DNA of 25,851 bases from an uncultured Succinatimonas sp. (lineage in GTDB: Bacteria; Pseudomonadota; Gammaproteobacteria; Enterobacterales; Succinivibrionaceae): NCBI GenBank assembly GCA_900552905.1, contig USBR01000014.1, positions 1 to 25,851 of the forward strand. Direction: 5' to 3'. Shown here piece after piece: positions 1 to 7,329 of this stretch. Below the pieces are notes generated by a model. It had not been told where the DNA came from and searched no databases. It was given only the letters and a program-made list of their open reading frames with translations. The position numbers and the translations under genes are program-made. How positions within the stretch are numbered: the stretch's first letter is position 1; each line of letters opens with the position of its first letter.

Positions 1-17
1 GCAAAATATATTATACA

Positions 18-65
18 GAGACTTCGTTTTTATCCACAACTATGCACGAAGCCTCTTTTTTTTTT
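18..65 (+). terminator. Intrinsic terminator of an off-window transcript
   Basis: An inverted repeat pairs GAGACTTCGT (18-27) with ACGAAGCCTC (46-55), with a single A/C mismatch, and is followed at once by ten T residues (56-65). This is the classic rho-independent form. The gene or RNA it ends lies to the left of the window. The 18-nt loop contains TTATCCACA (30-38), which matches the DnaA-box consensus but stands alone. Confidence 0.8.
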
Positions 66-75
66 AAATTTTATG

Positions 76-120
76 GAACTTTTTAAGTTGTAGTCAGTCT
101 ATAGAGTATATCGCAAAGAT
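76..120 (+). repeat. Conserved 45-nt core, copy 1
   Basis: GAACTTTTT (76-84), CAGTC (95-99) and GTATATCGCAAAGAT (106-120) recur at 1935-1979 with exactly the same spacing (10 nt, then 6 nt). The spacer bases are almost all different, and the two copies agree at about 32 of 45 positions. Constant spacing with variable filler suggests a promoter or protein-binding site feeding a conserved RNA 5' end. A weak -35/-10 pair can be drawn (TTAAGT at 83-88, GTATAT at 106-111, 17-nt spacer). The upstream A/T-rich tract could act as an UP element. Confidence 0.7.
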
Positions 121-215
121 GAACAGTTTTTTTAAACATGGTCTTCGCCATATAAATCTCATTTCCAACGACTATAAGCCCGACTCTTAAATTTAGAGCC
201 GGGCCATTTTTTTTT
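106..215 (+). ncRNA. Putative small RNA, copy 1, upstream of gnd
   Basis: This is a short unit of about 100 nt. It has a conserved 5' part (GTATATCGCAAAGAT, then AACAG at 122-126), a middle with a small ATGG/CCAT hairpin (138-151), the conserved box CATATAAATC (149-158) and a rho-independent terminator. It starts just after another terminator, so it would need its own promoter. The same order of boxes recurs at 1965-2057 after gnd. I do not recognise a known sRNA family. A 23-codon frame at 119-190 is not kept in the second copy. Alternatives are a regulatory leader remnant or a 3'-UTR element. The repeat is directly visible; that it is transcribed is inferred. Confidence 0.5.
178..215 (+). 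terminator. Terminator of the upstream RNA-like element
   Basis: GCCCGACTCT (178-187) pairs with AGAGCCGGGC (195-204) around a short A/T loop, with one A/C mismatch. A run of nine T follows at 207-215. It lies about 240 nt before the gnd start and so would isolate gnd from upstream transcription. Confidence 0.85.
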
Positions 216-346
216 CTAAGCCTCGCCTAAAATTGTAAAATTTCAGCTTGCTTATAAAAATGTTACCGGTAAACTTTGGCCTAATAAAAATCAAGAGTTT
301 AAGCCATTTTCTGTTACCAATACTCCTAATTGCTATTTTTAAGACT

Positions 347-376
347 TTGAGTTTTTCGGCAAATTTGAATTATAAA
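347..376 (+). promoter_or_regulatory. Candidate gnd promoter
   Basis: TTGAGT (347-352) and TATAAA (371-376) lie 18 nt apart and would start transcription near 383, giving a leader of about 75 nt. TATGAT at 381-386 is an alternative -10 but lacks a good -35. The start of the leader holds an inverted repeat (382-416) listed separately. The call rests on consensus match only. Confidence 0.45.
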
Positions 377-381
377 CTTGT

Positions 382-416
382 ATGATAGTGAATTTTCACA
401 GGATTTTAACTATCAT
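382..416. promoter_or_regulatory. Inverted repeat at the start of the gnd leader
   Basis: ATGATAGT (382-389) is perfectly complementary to ACTATCAT (409-416). The overlapping GTGAATTTTCAC (388-399) is a second, smaller inverted repeat, so the two structures compete. The position fits an operator over the start site or a 5' leader stem. No known regulator site is recognised. Confidence 0.45.
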
Positions 417-457
417 TTAAATCAACACACACATTATAAAAAAACTTGGAGTTACAT

Positions 458-1867
458 ATGAACGATATCGGTTTAATTGGTTTAGGCGTCATGGGTAGCA
501 ATTTAGCTCTCAATATCGCCGATCATGGCTATAAGATCAGTGTCTACAATTACACTCCTGATCTAGTCGAGAAATTTACCAAGGAGACCCCGCATCAGAA
601 TGCTTTTGCTTTCACTGATATTAAAGAATTCGTTGCCTCTTTAAGCGTCCCGCGCAAGATCATGATCATGGTTACCGCCGGTAATGCGGTCGATTCCTGC
701 ATTAAGGCCCTACTCCCGCTTTTAAGCGCCGGTGACATTATTATGGATATGGGTAACTCCAATTATCAGGACTCCCGTCGTCGTACTGAGGAATTAGCTA
801 AACTCAATTTAAACTTTGTCGGTATCGGTGTTTCAGGCGGTGCTGAAGGCGCCCGTCGTGGTCCGGCCATCATGCCTGGCGGTACTGCTGATGACTATAG
901 CAAGGTAGGCCCAATTCTCGAGGCTATTTCCGCTAAGGCTTATGACGGTCACCCCTGCTGTGCCCACATGGGTACTGACGGTGCCGGTCATTATGTCAAG
1001 ATGGTCCACAACGGCATTGAATATGCCGATATGCAGCTCATCTCTGAGACCTATTTATTATTAAAGCACTTAGGCAAACTCAATAATCAAGAAATCGCTG
1101 CTATCTTCCACAAGTATAATGAAGGCAAGCTTAAGAGCTATTTAATTGAAATTGCCGCCGACGTCTTAGCGCAAAAGAATCCTAAGGGTGAAGGCGAGCT
1201 TATCGACTATATCACCGATAGTGCCGGTCAAAAGGGTACTGGTAAATGGACAGCCATCTCTGCTATCGAGCAAGGCGTAGACTTAAGCATGATCGACGCT
1301 GCCTGCAATGCCCGCTTCACCTCCTCACATTTAGCTGAGCGTGTGGCCAGATCGCAGCGTGAGGATAAGATCCCTAATTGCGGTGAGTCTAGCATTGAGA
1401 ACATCGCCGCCACCATGGAGGATTGCTTATATCTGTGCAAGATTGCCGCCTATGCTCAGGGTTTTGTCCACTATAAGGATGCCTCTGATACCTATGGCTG
1501 GAATTTAGACTTAGGCAAGATCGCCAAGATCTTCCGCGGAGGTTGCATTATTCAGGCCCGTTTCCTCGATACCATTACCAAGGCTTATGAGGAAAATCCT
1601 AATCTTGAAAACCTCATGGATGCTCCATTCTTCCGCGAGCAGATCAAGCTCTGCATCAACTCTGCCCGTAAGGTTTTAATCGCCGCCGTCAGTGCCGGTA
1701 TTCCGGTTCCGGCCCTCAGTGCCGCTATCGCCTATATCGATGCGATGAATACTGAATGTGTTGGCGCTAATATGATTCAGGGCTTACGCGATTATTTCGG
1801 TGCCCACACCTTTATTTATAAGGGTGAAAGCGTCGCTATGCATCATGATTGGAAAAAGATGTTCTAA
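458..1867 (+). CDS. gnd: 6-phosphogluconate dehydrogenase, decarboxylating
   Basis: This enzyme oxidatively decarboxylates 6-phosphogluconate to ribulose 5-phosphate in the cytosolic pentose phosphate pathway. The 469-residue product is close to the E. coli length (468). Visible are the N-terminal Rossmann motif GLGVMGSNL (8-16), the substrate/catalytic block KMVHNGIEY (181-189) with Lys181 and Glu188, the family signature ITDSAGQKGTGKW, and the C-terminal DYFGAHT. The ATG at 458 is preferred over an in-frame TTG at 446 because GGAG sits 6 nt before it. The cofactor loop after beta-2 reads NYT (31-33) where NADP-dependent homologues have NR(S/T), and the next motif is DMGN instead of DGGN. 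The gene stands alone, flanked by two copies of an RNA-like element. It has no GC-rich terminator before the second copy. Confidence 0.97.
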   Translation: MNDIGLIGLGVMGSNLALNIADHGYKISVYNYTPDLVEKFTKETPHQNAFAFTDIKEFVASLSVPRKIMIMVTAGNAVDSCIKALLPLLSAGDIIMDMGNSNYQDSRRRTEELAKLNLNFVGIGVSGGAEGARRGPAIMPGGTADDYSKVGPILEAISAKAYDGHPCCAHMGTDGAGHYVKMVHNGIEYADMQLISETYLLLKHLGKLNNQEIAAIFHKYNEGKLKSYLIEIAADVLAQKNPKGEGELIDYITDSAGQKGTGKWTAISAIEQGVDLSMIDAACNARFTSSHLAERVARSQREDKIPNCGESSIENIAATMEDCLYLCKIAAYAQGFVHYKDASDTYGWNLDLGKIAKIFRGGCIIQARFLDTITKAYEENPNLENLMDAPFFREQIKLCINSARKVLIAAVSAGIPVPALSAAIAYIDAMNTECVGANMIQGLRDYFGAHTFIYKGESVAMHHDWKKMF

Positions 1868-1934
1868 TAAATCAATAAGTTAAGAACAGATTAAAAAATT
1901 ATCAAAAAAATTAAAAAAAATTTAAAAATTTTTT

Positions 1935-1979
1935 GAACTTTTTGGAAATATGCCAGTCAAAGAAGTATATCGCAAAGAT
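1935..1979 (+). repeat. Conserved 45-nt core, copy 2
   Basis: GAACTTTTT (1935-1943), CAGTC (1954-1958) and GTATATCGCAAAGAT (1965-1979) reproduce copy 1 at a constant offset of 1859 nt without gaps. A weak promoter can be drawn: TTGGAA (1942-1947), 17-nt spacer, GTATAT (1965-1970). An A/T-rich tract precedes it, as in copy 1. Confidence 0.7.
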
Positions 1980-2057
1980 AACAGATTTCTGTCTGACTTG
2001 TGCATATAAATCCAATTCTTTCAAAGCCCGGCTCCAAAGACAGCCGGGTCTTTTTTT
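1965..2057 (+). ncRNA. Putative small RNA, copy 2, downstream of gnd
   Basis: Box order matches copy 1: GTATATCGCAAAGAT, AACAG (1980-1984), CATATAAATC (2003-2012) and a GC-rich terminator. The distance between AACAG and CATATAAATC is 18 nt here and 22 nt in copy 1. This copy has its own small hairpin, ACAGA/TCTGT (1981-1992). No start codon is present at the place of the copy-1 reading frame, so a peptide function is unlikely. It could be a free-standing sRNA or one processed from the gnd 3' end. No known family is recognised. Confidence 0.5.
2026..2057 (+). terminator. Terminator of the second RNA-like element and possibly gnd
   Basis: GCCCGGCT (2026-2033) pairs with AGCCGGGT (2042-2049) around an 8-nt loop and is followed by C and seven T (2051-2057). 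It is the first GC-rich hairpin with a U-run after the gnd stop codon. Confidence 0.85.
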
Positions 2058-2157
2058 ATGGGCGCAATTTTTGTAAATTTACCCCCCTATATTTTACCTC
2101 TAAAAGCAAAAAATAGTTCTAAATCTTTAAGTTAAAATGATTGAAGGACTTTAAGTG

Positions 2158-2181
2158 CTGAAGCCTTAGATAAGGCTTCAG
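2158..2181 (-). terminator. Hairpin after tilS, likely end of the large operon
   Basis: CTGAAGCCTT (2158-2167) and AAGGCTTCAG (2172-2181) form a perfect 10-bp stem with a 4-nt loop, ten nt past the tilS stop codon. On the minus strand no clean U-run follows, so it may be a processed 3' end or a weak terminator rather than a classical one. Confidence 0.5.
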
Positions 2182-2190
2182 ATCAGGACT

Positions 2191-3531
2191 TTATTGTACT
2201 TTAGTAATAGAAAGCTCATAACCTGAGGAAATGGCTTTATCGCCTAAGGCACAGAGATTAGCTAAACTTAAAGGCTTATGCTCTAGATCATAGACTACGC
2301 ACATAAGGCCGCGCTCCCACAGAGGGATCTGATACTCACCCATAAGCTTTTTTAGCTCACGTGATTTATGGCGGCTTACAGGCTTAAGCTTTAAAGAGCC
2401 TTGATAGTTAAAATCTAAAATCACGCTCTTATGCTTAAGCATAAAGGCGCGCTCTTTATCAGTACTTTCCTTAAGGCTATAGCAAAAATCACCTAGATGT
2501 AAACTTTGCCCTAACTGTAATTCATATTGCTGAGGTACTGGCAATGTAAAGGTCGGCACTAAGACTAAATAATCTAAATAGCGCTTTAGATAAAGCTGTG
2601 CATTGAGTTTAAGTGAGGCCTTAGTATCATGGCTTGTATGTGCAAAGCGCAAAGCCTCCTCCACTACCCTAAACTCAGGGTTGAGCTCTAAACTTTCTGC
2701 TAAAAAGCATCTTAAAACGCAGATAGCGGCGGCTTCATCATCTAAATTAAGTTTCTTTAAATCTAAGGCTTTATAGGATCTAAAAAGCGTCTTGACCTTA
2801 GCGTAGATATCTTTAACATAACGCATCGCTAAATCATGCTCGAGCTCACAAAGATGACTACTGCGTAAAATCGCCTTATCGATACCTACAAAGCGCTCGC
2901 GTAAAAGCGGTAAGACTTTAAGACGCATGAAATTGCGCTCAAACTTTAAATACGAATTAGAGATATCGTAGACATAATCAAAGCCTAAGGCGGTAACTAA
3001 TTCCTCAATTTCCTGCTTATGCAGTTTAAGACAGGGTCTAATGATGATGCCCCGACTATCAGTAATGCACTCGCTCATACCCGATAATCCCTCAGGACCT
3101 GAACCACGTTTGAGCGCTAATAAGAAATTCTCAACCTCATCATCAGCCTGATGACCAATGAGAAGTACACCCCCTTTGAGATTTTCCTTTAAGGCCCGAT
3201 AGCGCTCCTCCCGGGAGATAGCCTCAGGCGATAAGCCATTGCCATAGACAATATTGAGCTTAGGGGTAATAAATTCATCGACCTGCACGCGTTTACACAA
3301 TGCCGTACAATGGTCAAGCCAGATCGGATCATCAGCATCTAAGCCATGAATACAATGGACAGCGACAACCTGATAATCGGGATTGAGTTTACGCATCTCT
3401 ATAGCTAAAAGCAGGACTAAGGTGGAATCTGCACCACCTGAGAGGCCGACGACGAGACGCTTTTGAGGAATGATTTTAGAAAATTTTTGGGCCATCTCCT
3501 CGAGAATGGCCCACGCTTTAGAACTTAGCAA
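2191..3531 (-). CDS. tilS: tRNA(Ile) lysidine synthetase
   Basis: TilS uses ATP and lysine to convert C34 of the CAU-anticodon tRNA-Ile to lysidine, which allows AUA decoding. The PP-loop ATPase motif SGGADS is at 31-36, followed by the conserved IHGLDADD region and a C-terminal TilS domain. The length of 446 compares with 432 in E. coli. The longest frame starts with TTG at 3531 and overlaps the end of accA by 7 nt, which suggests translational coupling. An internal ATG at 3495 is also possible, but GAGGAG directly abuts it, too close for a good ribosome site. It is the last gene of the large minus-strand cluster. Confidence 0.95.
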   Translation of the reverse strand: MLSSKAWAILEEMAQKFSKIIPQKRLVVGLSGGADSTLVLLLAIEMRKLNPDYQVVAVHCIHGLDADDPIWLDHCTALCKRVQVDEFITPKLNIVYGNGLSPEAISREERYRALKENLKGGVLLIGHQADDEVENFLLALKRGSGPEGLSGMSECITDSRGIIIRPCLKLHKQEIEELVTALGFDYVYDISNSYLKFERNFMRLKVLPLLRERFVGIDKAILRSSHLCELEHDLAMRYVKDIYAKVKTLFRSYKALDLKKLNLDDEAAAICVLRCFLAESLELNPEFRVVEEALRFAHTSHDTKASLKLNAQLYLKRYLDYLVLVPTFTLPVPQQYELQLGQSLHLGDFCYSLKESTDKERAFMLKHKSVILDFNYQGSLKLKPVSRHKSRELKKLMGEYQIPLWERGLMCVVYDLEHKPLSLANLCALGDKAISSGYELSITKVQ

Positions 3532-4481
3532 TATCCGTAATGCATTAAACGGTCATAGCGCTCTTCAATGATCTTATCTACAGGTAAGTTCAAGAGAGTC
3601 TTAATATCCGCTTCAATGCGCTCCTTTAAGAGCTTAGCCATTTCGTCATAAGCACGGTGAGCACCACCTAAAGGCTCCTCGACGATATTGTCGATAAGCT
3701 TTAATTCCTTAAGACGTGCGGCGGTAATATTCATAGCCTCAGCCGCTAAGGAAGCCTTTTCAGCGCTCTTCCATAAGATGGAAGCACAGCCCTCAGGGGA
3801 GATTACTGAATAGGTAGAATACTGCAACATATTTACTCTATCGCCAACACCGATAGCTAAAGCACCACCTGAGCCACCTTCACCGATGACGGTGCAGACA
3901 ATAGGTACGCGCAGATGTGACATGAGCTTTAAGGACTCGGCAATAGCACCAGCTTGTGATCTCTCCTCAGCACCTACACCCGGATAAGCACCCGGAGTGT
4001 CGATAAAGGTGACGATCGGCATATGGAAGCGCTCGGCTAACTGCATTAAACGCATAGCCTTGCGATAGCCCTCAGGACGCGGCATACCGAAATTACGCAA
4101 GGTACGCTCACGGGTATCACGGCCCTTCTGATGACCGATAACCATTACCGGCATACCATTGAGGCGGGCAATACCACCGACAATAGCCTTGTCATCAGCA
4201 AAGGCTCTATCACCTGATAACTCATGGAAATCGGTGAAGATACGGCTGATATAATCTAAGGTGTAAGGACGCATCGGATGACGCGATAATTGGGAAATCT
4301 GCCAAGCGCTTAAAGAGGAGAAGATCTTAGAAGTTAATTCCTTGTTCTTCTTCTCTAACTGGCGTAATTCCTTGGTTAGATCTAAATTGGAGCTGACATC
4401 CTCACTTAAGCGCTTTAACTCTTCAATATGCGCTAACAGATCGGCTATCGGTTGTTCAAATTCTAAATAATTTATATTCAT
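3525..4481 (-). CDS. accA: Acetyl-CoA carboxylase carboxyltransferase, alpha subunit
   Basis: With AccD this subunit transfers the carboxyl group from carboxybiotin-AccB to acetyl-CoA, giving malonyl-CoA, the first committed step of fatty acid synthesis. The 318 residues compare with 319 in E. coli. The N-terminal helix ([10 protein letters not shown]) and the core with [20 protein letters not shown] and [12 protein letters not shown] are typical of the crotonase-like carboxyltransferase fold. GGGAA precedes the ATG. It follows rnhB after 47 nt, where E. coli and many relatives carry dnaE, which is missing here. Its stop overlaps the tilS start. Confidence 0.97.
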   Translation of the reverse strand: MNINYLEFEQPIADLLAHIEELKRLSEDVSSNLDLTKELRQLEKKNKELTSKIFSSLSAWQISQLSRHPMRPYTLDYISRIFTDFHELSGDRAFADDKAIVGGIARLNGMPVMVIGHQKGRDTRERTLRNFGMPRPEGYRKAMRLMQLAERFHMPIVTFIDTPGAYPGVGAEERSQAGAIAESLKLMSHLRVPIVCTVIGEGGSGGALAIGVGDRVNMLQYSTYSVISPEGCASILWKSAEKASLAAEAMNITAARLKELKLIDNIVEEPLGGAHRAYDEMAKLLKERIEADIKTLLNLPVDKIIEERYDRLMHYGYC

Positions 4482-4528
4482 GATTGTTTCCCAATTGAGA
4501 CACCGCTAATCTATCAAATTTACTACAA

Positions 4529-5173
4529 TTACAGCTCAATTTCCATATCAGGATGCAAAGACTGTAGCCGTCTTTTCACCGGGCCATAGCTTTTACGATA
4601 ACAATTAAGCACTGGTAAGTGTTGTAGTAATTCTAAATGCGCGGCGGTCGGATATCCCTTGTGTTTGGCAAATTGATATTCAGGATAAAGCTTATCAAGC
4701 TCAATAAGCTGACGATCGCGCTCTACTTTAGCTAAGATCGAAGCGGCGGCAATTTCCTTGACGCGGGCATCGCCTTTAACTACAGCTTGCATAGCTAAGG
4801 GTAGATCATGTGGCACCTTATTGCCATCAACAAGCATGAGTTCGCAGCGCAAATTCATATTTAAATAAGCGCGACGCATAGCTAATAAGGAGGCCTGCAA
4901 AATATTGAGTTCATCAATCTCCTGAGGCGTACACTGACCTATACCATAGGCTAAGGAGCGCTCCTTAATTAAAAGCTCTAAAGCCTCGCGCTTTTTAGCG
5001 CTCAGCTTTTTAGAATCATTGAGACCTGCTATAGGCTTATCTTTATCTAAAACCACACAGGCGGCGACCACATTACCCATGAGTGGCCCCCGTCCAGCCT
5101 CATCGACACCGCAGACTAAATGTAAGCTCGGATCGAGAGGATAAACCCAAGGTTCAAGCTCTATCTTTGCCAT
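4529..5173 (-). CDS. rnhB: Ribonuclease HII
   Basis: RNase HII cuts RNA in RNA-DNA hybrids and excises single misincorporated ribonucleotides. The 214 residues are slightly longer than E. coli (198). The active-site motif DEAGRG (24-29, Asp24 and Glu25) is intact, with further acidic residues in LVDGNK (Asp116) and GDARVKEIAAASI (Asp135). The motif after DEAGRG reads GPLMGNVVAA, a modest variation on the usual GPLxGxVVAA. AGGTGAG lies just before the ATG. lpxB ends 8 nt upstream. Confidence 0.95.
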   Translation of the reverse strand: MAKIELEPWVYPLDPSLHLVCGVDEAGRGPLMGNVVAACVVLDKDKPIAGLNDSKKLSAKKREALELLIKERSLAYGIGQCTPQEIDELNILQASLLAMRRAYLNMNLRCELMLVDGNKVPHDLPLAMQAVVKGDARVKEIAAASILAKVERDRQLIELDKLYPEYQFAKHKGYPTAAHLELLQHLPVLNCYRKSYGPVKRRLQSLHPDMEIEL

Positions 5174-5181
5174 AATCTCAC

Positions 5182-6510
5182 CTAAAACTTAGGCTCAGTT
5201 TTATCTTTTGAGCTCTTGATAACGCTAGCATCAGGTAAGGTTACCTCAGGCTCAATATTAGCTCTATTAGCATTAGCATTGACCTTAAGGTAATTTTGAT
5301 GCTCAGCCTCTTCCTCTTCAGAATAGTTATGACCACATGCTTTGATGACATCAAAGACGGCATTAGCGGCAAGCTCATCGGAGTTACAGCGAATAGCCTC
5401 GTGGATCTTATAAAACTCTTTCTTCATCAAAAGATTATCTGAGGTCAATAATTTGACCATTTCTGCAGTCAGATTTTCAACCGTGCAATTTTCCTGAATA
5501 TATTCAGAAACTACCTTATGACCGGAAATTAAATTCGGTAAGGAGAAGGTATCGACCTTTAATAAACGCCGCGCTAAGGCCGCTGTCAGCGGATTGACCT
5601 TATAGGCAACACAGAAAGGGATCTTCGCTAAGGTTACTTCTAATGCGACAGTACCTGAGGTCAATAAAATAGCATCGCAGGAGGCCATCATATCTAAGGT
5701 ATTGCCGACATAGATAGTCAGTGATAAATCCGGTGCATGTTCAAGCCACGCATCCTTTAAAAGCTGAGCGTGAGTATAGCTTGGTACTGAGGAAATAAAG
5801 ACAATATCATGAAGCTTTTCCTTAACCATGCGCGCTACTTGCGCATAGACTGGGAGCATATTAGAGATAACTCCATAGCGGCTACCTGGGAGTATACCCA
5901 TGATCTTAGTCTTATGAGGCTCGATATTTTCAACACAGGTACGATAGAGATCTATGCTTAAACGGGCATTTTCCTGATCCATCTTTAAAGGGATGGTATT
6001 GGCAAGAGTATGGCCTACATAGACGCATTTGAGCTGTTGCTTATCGTAAAAGTCCTTTTCAAAGGGTAAAAGCGCTAAGACACAATCGCAGGCGCGACGG
6101 ATCTTCTTCATGCGCCCTTCACGCCAAGCCCATACTGACGGACTTACATAATGAATAGTCGGAATGCCGGCTGCACGCACGCGCATCTCGACAGTTAAAT
6201 TGAAATCTGGGGCGTCAATGCCGATGAGGACACAAGGACGCGCTTCGATGATCCTGCGGGTAACCTTATTGCGGATGCTGAGGATTTTAGGCAAGTGCAC
6301 TAAAACCTCAACAATACCCATTACCGCGAGATCCTCCATATTAGCTTCGGAATTTAAACCTAAGGCAATCATCTTAGGTCCACCGACGCCAATAAATTGG
6401 GCTTTAGGATCATGACGACGCAGGGCTTTCATAAGTCCTGCGCCTAGGGTATCGCCGGAATTCTCACCGGCGATCAATGCATATAGATGTGGATGATTTT
6501 TATTGGTCAT
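5182..6510 (-). CDS. lpxB: Lipid-A-disaccharide synthase
   Basis: LpxB joins UDP-2,3-diacylglucosamine and lipid X to make the beta-1,6 disaccharide of lipid A at the cytoplasmic face of the inner membrane. The N-terminal AGENSGDTLGAGLMKAL, the VSPSVWAWREGR motif and the GILPGSR block are characteristic of this GT-B family (GT19). It begins 2 nt after the lpxA stop (TAG-CT-ATG) without a strong ribosome site, so coupling to lpxA is likely. At 442 residues it is about 60 longer than E. coli LpxB (382). Most of the excess is a polar tail of about 49 residues after ACG (about 394-442), starting with an acidic EEEE run and rich in Asn, Glu and Lys. Confidence 0.95.
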   Translation of the reverse strand: MTNKNHPHLYALIAGENSGDTLGAGLMKALRRHDPKAQFIGVGGPKMIALGLNSEANMEDLAVMGIVEVLVHLPKILSIRNKVTRRIIEARPCVLIGIDAPDFNLTVEMRVRAAGIPTIHYVSPSVWAWREGRMKKIRRACDCVLALLPFEKDFYDKQQLKCVYVGHTLANTIPLKMDQENARLSIDLYRTCVENIEPHKTKIMGILPGSRYGVISNMLPVYAQVARMVKEKLHDIVFISSVPSYTHAQLLKDAWLEHAPDLSLTIYVGNTLDMMASCDAILLTSGTVALEVTLAKIPFCVAYKVNPLTAALARRLLKVDTFSLPNLISGHKVVSEYIQENCTVENLTAEMVKLLTSDNLLMKKEFYKIHEAIRCNSDELAANAVFDVIKACGHNYSEEEEAEHQNYLKVNANANRANIEPEVTLPDASVIKSSKDKTEPKF

Positions 6511-6512
6511 AG

Positions 6513-7301
6513 CTATCGGATAATACCGCGACCGCTCTCTTTTAAGAATTTAACTAAGGGTTCTACCTCAGGGAATTCGGCAGCAATCGGCTCAATTTGC
6601 TCAATGGCCTCCTCTATAGTCAGATGATGCTTATAGAGAATGACATAAGCTTTAAAAATAGCACTGATAGCTTCCTTAGAGAAGCCACGACGCTGCAGAC
6701 CTACCTTGTTGATACCAAAGGGCTTAGCATAGTGACCGGCAGCCATTACATAAGGCGGCACGTCCATATTTAAAGCGGCCATACCACCGACCATAGCATG
6801 ACAACCGACACGGCCGTACTGATGAATAGCGGCAAGGCCACCAAAGACGACATGATCATCGATAGTAACGTGACCGGCTAAGGTGGCATTGTTTGAGAAG
6901 ATACAATGATCGCCAATCAAACAATCGTGAGCTACGTGAGTATTCACCATAAATAAATTATGGCTACCTACAGTAGTAGTACCGCGCCCCTGTACAGTAC
7001 CGCGATGCATAGTGCAATGCTCGCGGATAACATTATCATCACCGATAGTTAAGGTAGTAGGCTCTCCGGCATATTTGAGATCCTGACAGGCCTCACCTAT
7101 AGAGCAGAACTGATAAATATGGTTGCGTTTACCGATTACAGTAGGGCCACGGATCACCACAAAAGGCTCAATTACGCAATCATCGCCGATGCTAACCTCA
7201 CCTTCAATAATGACATTGGCGGAGATCACAACATTATTACCCAATTTGACTTTATCGCCAATACGGGCAGTCGGATCAATGCTCAGGCTTAATTCGTTCA
7301 C
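6513..7301 (-). CDS. lpxA: UDP-N-acetylglucosamine acyltransferase
   Basis: LpxA attaches a 3-hydroxyacyl chain from acyl carrier protein to the 3-OH of UDP-GlcNAc, the first step of lipid A synthesis. The length of 262 equals E. coli. The left-handed beta-helix is marked by hexapeptide repeats, and the catalytic base His125 in VAHDC is conserved. Gly173, the hydrocarbon-ruler position, is conserved as in E. coli, which points to a C14 hydroxyacyl chain (inference). The start codon is GTG at 7301, with a strong GAGGAG 6 nt before it. It lies between fabZ and lpxB in the usual lipid A order. Confidence 0.97.
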   Translation of the reverse strand: MNELSLSIDPTARIGDKVKLGNNVVISANVIIEGEVSIGDDCVIEPFVVIRGPTVIGKRNHIYQFCSIGEACQDLKYAGEPTTLTIGDDNVIREHCTMHRGTVQGRGTTTVGSHNLFMVNTHVAHDCLIGDHCIFSNNATLAGHVTIDDHVVFGGLAAIHQYGRVGCHAMVGGMAALNMDVPPYVMAAGHYAKPFGINKVGLQRRGFSKEAISAIFKAYVILYKHHLTIEEAIEQIEPIAAEFPEVEPLVKFLKESGRGIIR

Positions 7302-7329
7302 AAACGGCTCCTCTATGCTTTGAGGTTTA

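Larger units (their letters stand above)
1868..2190. other. Intergenic region between convergent gnd and tilS
   Basis: The 323-nt spacer begins with an extremely A/T-rich tract (about 1890-1934). Then come the second RNA-like element with its terminator (1935-2057), a featureless A/T-rich stretch, and a perfect hairpin next to the tilS stop. No coding sequence is seen. gnd has no GC-rich terminator of its own, so the terminator at 2026-2057 may also serve gnd. Confidence 0.7.

Noticed and set aside
1..65. Possible replication origin because of a DnaA box
   Set aside because: There is only one box, no A/T-rich unwinding repeats with further boxes, and no origin-associated genes nearby.
119..190. 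A 23-codon frame (starting MNSFFKHGL) inside the first RNA-like element
   Set aside because: It has no ribosome site, runs into the terminator stem, and the start codon is absent from the second copy, which has GATAAC at that place.
76..2057. gnd as a mobile cassette bounded by direct repeats
   Set aside because: The repeats are diverged promoter- or RNA-like elements with kept spacing, not identical target duplications, and no transposase or integrase is present.
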